From Lanius collurio (Eukaryota; Chordata; Aves; Passeriformes; Laniidae), in NCBI GenBank assembly GCA_020086605.1, contig JACBWW010000016.1, forward strand, positions 21,904,980 through 21,968,979: DNA of 64,000 nucleotides, written 5' to 3'. The notes under the pieces were generated by a model. It was given only the letters and a program-made list of their open reading frames with translations, ran no database searches and had not been told where the DNA came from. Made by a program: the position numbers and the translations under genes. Positions 61,201 through 64,000 of this stretch are shown here, in pieces. Within the stretch, counting starts at the first letter, position 1. Every line of letters starts with the position of its first letter.

Positions 61201-63277
61201 AGGGAAACCCCCACGGTCCATTCCCTTGCCCCAAAACACTGTTTTCATGCAGGAGCCATGCTATTCCTTCCCTAAAATGTGCCTTCACCTGCATGGTGGG
61301 TGATCTTTGTCCCAGCTGAAGATGCAGAGTGTTTGCAGGCCAAGTGTAGGTCTCAATAAGCTCTTCGCTTAAACACATAAAAGAAAAAAGAAAAAAGTCT
61401 CTCTTTAAAGTGAAACATTTATATTTGTGGTTTGAAAGGACCTTTCATTTCAGTTGCTTGCCCCTGGTTTCCTGTTACTGGAACAGTAATAGTTAATGGG
61501 GTTTGGAAGGTGAAACAGTTGTGACAGCAGCACCTGAAGCTCAGCAAACACCCACCGGGTGTTGGGCACAGTGATGTCCCCATCCCTGTCCTTATCCTTA
61601 CTGGGAGGAGCACTGCCATCAGCTGTACCTGGAGCTGCGCTGCTGGAGAGCTATAGAAGGCAGAAAATCTTGTGCTGCTAGCCTAAAAAACAGAGTTTCC
61701 CTTTCTTTCTTTTTTTTTTTTTTTTCTTTTTTCTTCCCCAGACATCACCGAAAATCACAGCGCAAAACACAGGTGAAATAAAATGAGAACCCTTTTATCA
61801 GCCAGGTAAAACCACAGGGGGATCCTCCCCTCAATCCAACAGTGCTTGTGTTAGAGGACCATTAGATAAAAGGGAAAATGAACTAACCAGGATGCCGATG
61901 TTTTATACAGTATTTTAGTCCACATTCCACCTGAGCCACGAATTTCCAGCCTATTCCCTTCACTTACACACGACTCTGTTTCTTCCTGTAACAAATCCCG
62001 TATTTGCCGTCCTTTTTGCCCTCGGAAAAACCACTGCCCTTCCTCAAAAAGAAATAACCCGCAAACCCTACGAAACAACTACATCACAACTGCAGCATAA
62101 AAGCTCTCGGGGGTTCTTTGAGGTGCCCTGCAAGCCATTCTGGGTTTTAATGTTTATTCATTACAAGCAAGAGCAGCTTTTTTCCATTACAAAGTGATCT
62201 ATTTCACAGCTTTCAGCCCAGAGTGTCAAGCAATCAAGCAGCAGTTATGCTTTAACAATTGCTAATATATTTCAGCACCTAATGAACCTATGCAAAAAAG
62301 GCAGGTAAAAGCTAGAAAGAGCCTAGAGTTAACTCCTGCCCTCCCTCTGCAAGGATTTTTACCCCCTGCCTCCCAAACTTATGTTTTTACTGCTTGGTAA
62401 TTAATTAAAAAGATCAAGATAGAAGAAAGATGGAAACCTTGTTACTGGTGTAGTATTTCCCTTCTAGTTTTGCCTAGGGAAAACGTTTCCCAGGAGATTA
62501 GCTAATAGTTAAGCTATTAAAATCTTCTAAACTGGAAAGGTTATTTGCAAGGTCAGGCAACTTTACTAAGCTGGTAGTTTCAAAATTATCCTGGGTTCCT
62601 TTACTAATTCATCGATCAAAATGACACGTTTTAAATTACAGATGAAAATGGGACGGATTTAAGTTCCCGTCATGTAACCCCTGCATGAAAACTGCACATT
62701 ACGAGGCTCTGACCGTGGTAATTTTTAAGTGAGAATGAAACATTTGTTCTTATTATGAAGTGCTGATTTACTACAAATTCACAAAGAGCTGAACCAGCCT
62801 TCACAGTGAAAACAGGTTCATCGGACCGGCTTCTCCCGGGGGCTTTCAGCAGTTAACACGACTTTATTCCCCTGCTGGCATTATCCTTCCAATTCCCAGT
62901 TAAAAGCAGGGATGCACTTCACAGGAAGGAGACACAAAGGAGGGCTCTTCTCATGGATTCACTAACTTAACCCAAAACTTCTATGTTTTGGGTTAGGAGA
63001 TCTGCAGGGGCCTGTCTCAGGACAATACCAAACCCCACAAAGGCAGATCATGGGATGTCCACAGATGAGACCTCTTTCCATTGGTGTACCAGGAGAAATT
63101 CCCCGGATCAGTGGCTGGGGTAAAAGGTTTGTTATTTCCTTTCTGCTATGAATTTTGAAATCCTCCATCTATGTCAGTATTTGGATCATCCACCATTAAC
63201 TGGAGTAATCAGCTGGGCATCAACTAAATCACCAAAAACAATATGCAAAGACCAACCTTCAAATTTCATATATAACA
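58300..63277. other. Unique noncoding sequence
   Basis: No interspersed repeat recognised. A 203-codon minus frame (60312-60923) is the longest in the window but has no domain, is rich in S and P, and overlaps smaller frames; I treat it as chance. The T/C-rich run 61699-61737 is simple sequence. The segment 62080-62800 is AT-rich, complex and repeat-free, a candidate conserved noncoding block. A zinc-knuckle-like string at 60139-60180 is discussed under findings. Confidence 0.45.
61699..61737 (+). repeat. T/C pyrimidine tract
   Basis: T-rich tract with scattered C, including an uninterrupted T run of about 16. Confidence 0.9.
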
Positions 63278-63446
63278 GTTGTTAATTACAGTTCTCCAGG
63301 TTTTTCCTCTCTGACCTGGTGCACCAGCATTAGCACAGCACTGCACTGGAGTTAACAGATTATTTCTGTTCCTCTGGGTGGGACAGGATGAGTGCCATGC
63401 TCACCACAGAGCTCCTGGGCAGCTTGAACCAGGCTGTGAATAACCT
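63278..63446. repeat. Copy B of the 169-bp two-copy direct repeat
   Basis: Same orientation and length as 57582-57750, with differences at about four positions (for example CCTCTCTG for CCTCCCTG, and GCTCACC for GCCCACC). The flanks (TATATAACA to the left, TGCTAGGGTGG to the right) differ from those of copy A, so the shared segment has sharp edges on both sides. Confidence 0.93.
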
Positions 63447-64000
63447 TGCTAGGGTGGGGGTATGGGATTTCCAGGCTAACTCTGTCAATCTGTTGTTGCA
63501 ACTGTTCCTAACACCAGGACCCCTATTTGTGGATAATTTCAGGCTGGGCAGTGCAGAAGTAGCATCTGAAAAATCTTGCTGTGGAGAGATTGAGCATCTC
63601 TTATATTTGAAGTCTGGTGCAGAGAAGAACATTTGCTGCTTTTTTTTTTTTTTTTGCAAAAATAAAGTGGGGAAGGAGTTGGGGAGGGGTTAAACAAACA
63701 TGTAAAGCATTAGGAGGCAGACAGGTTGAATCATCCAAAATCAGCACAGAGGACTGAGATGTCCAAGGCTTAACAAAAACCCACTTCCAGCCTCATAGGG
63801 AACACTGGGGAGGCTCAGACTGGCAGATCTTGGGGCTTTTGCATGCTGTGCACAGCACTTGCTGCTCACAAGAGCCACCATCCCCTTCCAAGCCACGTTT
63901 TTAAGGGGGTTTTGTGCTGTCAGAAGCACGAGGGCTGTTCTGCCCTCTGCCTCAAACCATCCAGATTTGGGGACAGCAGTGGCAGAACTGCTTTTCTCAC
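63447..64000. other. Unique noncoding sequence to the window end
   Basis: A T16 run lies at 63640-63655. No gene or repeat family recognised. Confidence 0.5.

Noticed and set aside
1..64000. CRISPR arrays, prophage, operons, riboswitches or bacterial insertion sequences
   Set aside because: Nothing of the kind is present; the repeat content and composition are those of a vertebrate nuclear genome.

Overview
This is vertebrate nuclear DNA, almost certainly from a bird and probably a songbird (oscine passerine). The evidence is the repeat content. There are several 5'-truncated CR1 LINE 3' ends carrying the avian terminal signature (an octamer like ATTCTATG, repeated or as one copy). There is also one tRNA-Ile-headed SINE with a CR1-like tail, which matches the passerine family TguSINE1. 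CpG is strongly depleted, the sequence is full of poly(A)/poly(T) runs and short microsatellites, and there are no bacterial-style gene blocks, ribosome binding sites or operons.

I find no protein-coding gene, exon, tRNA, rRNA or known ncRNA that I can defend. Open reading frames reach about 203 codons, but they look like chance frames. They overlap one another on both strands, show no domain I recognise, and several simply lie over CR1 copies. I read the window as intergenic or deep intronic sequence (a gene desert or a large intron).

Layout. From 1 to 13.7 kb the sequence is mostly unique, with one minus-strand CR1 (6.5 kb), a 33-bp exact tandem duplication (8.2 kb) and a TATC microsatellite holding the window's only N (11.8 kb). 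From 13.7 to 24.7 kb lies an AT-rich stretch with a perfect 28-bp palindrome and several homopolymers. At 24.75 kb there is a probable relic of the ancient amniote SINE MIR. From 28 to 31 kb is a small retroelement cluster (CR1 minus, CR1 plus, tRNA-Ile SINE). From 35.4 to 37.3 kb there is a CpG-denser pocket with an 11-bp minisatellite, then an AT-rich TAAA-type tract abutting a 380-bp CR1. From 41 to 54.6 kb there are short CR1/SINE tails in unique sequence. From 57.5 to 63.5 kb a 169-bp sequence occurs twice in direct orientation, 5.7 kb apart, with only four differences; a CR1 lies just after the first copy.

Most worth follow-up: the near-identical 169-bp pair, the 28-bp perfect palindrome, the MIR relic, and several repeat-free AT-rich blocks that could be conserved noncoding (enhancer) elements. 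The last group is an impression only and needs alignment to other birds.
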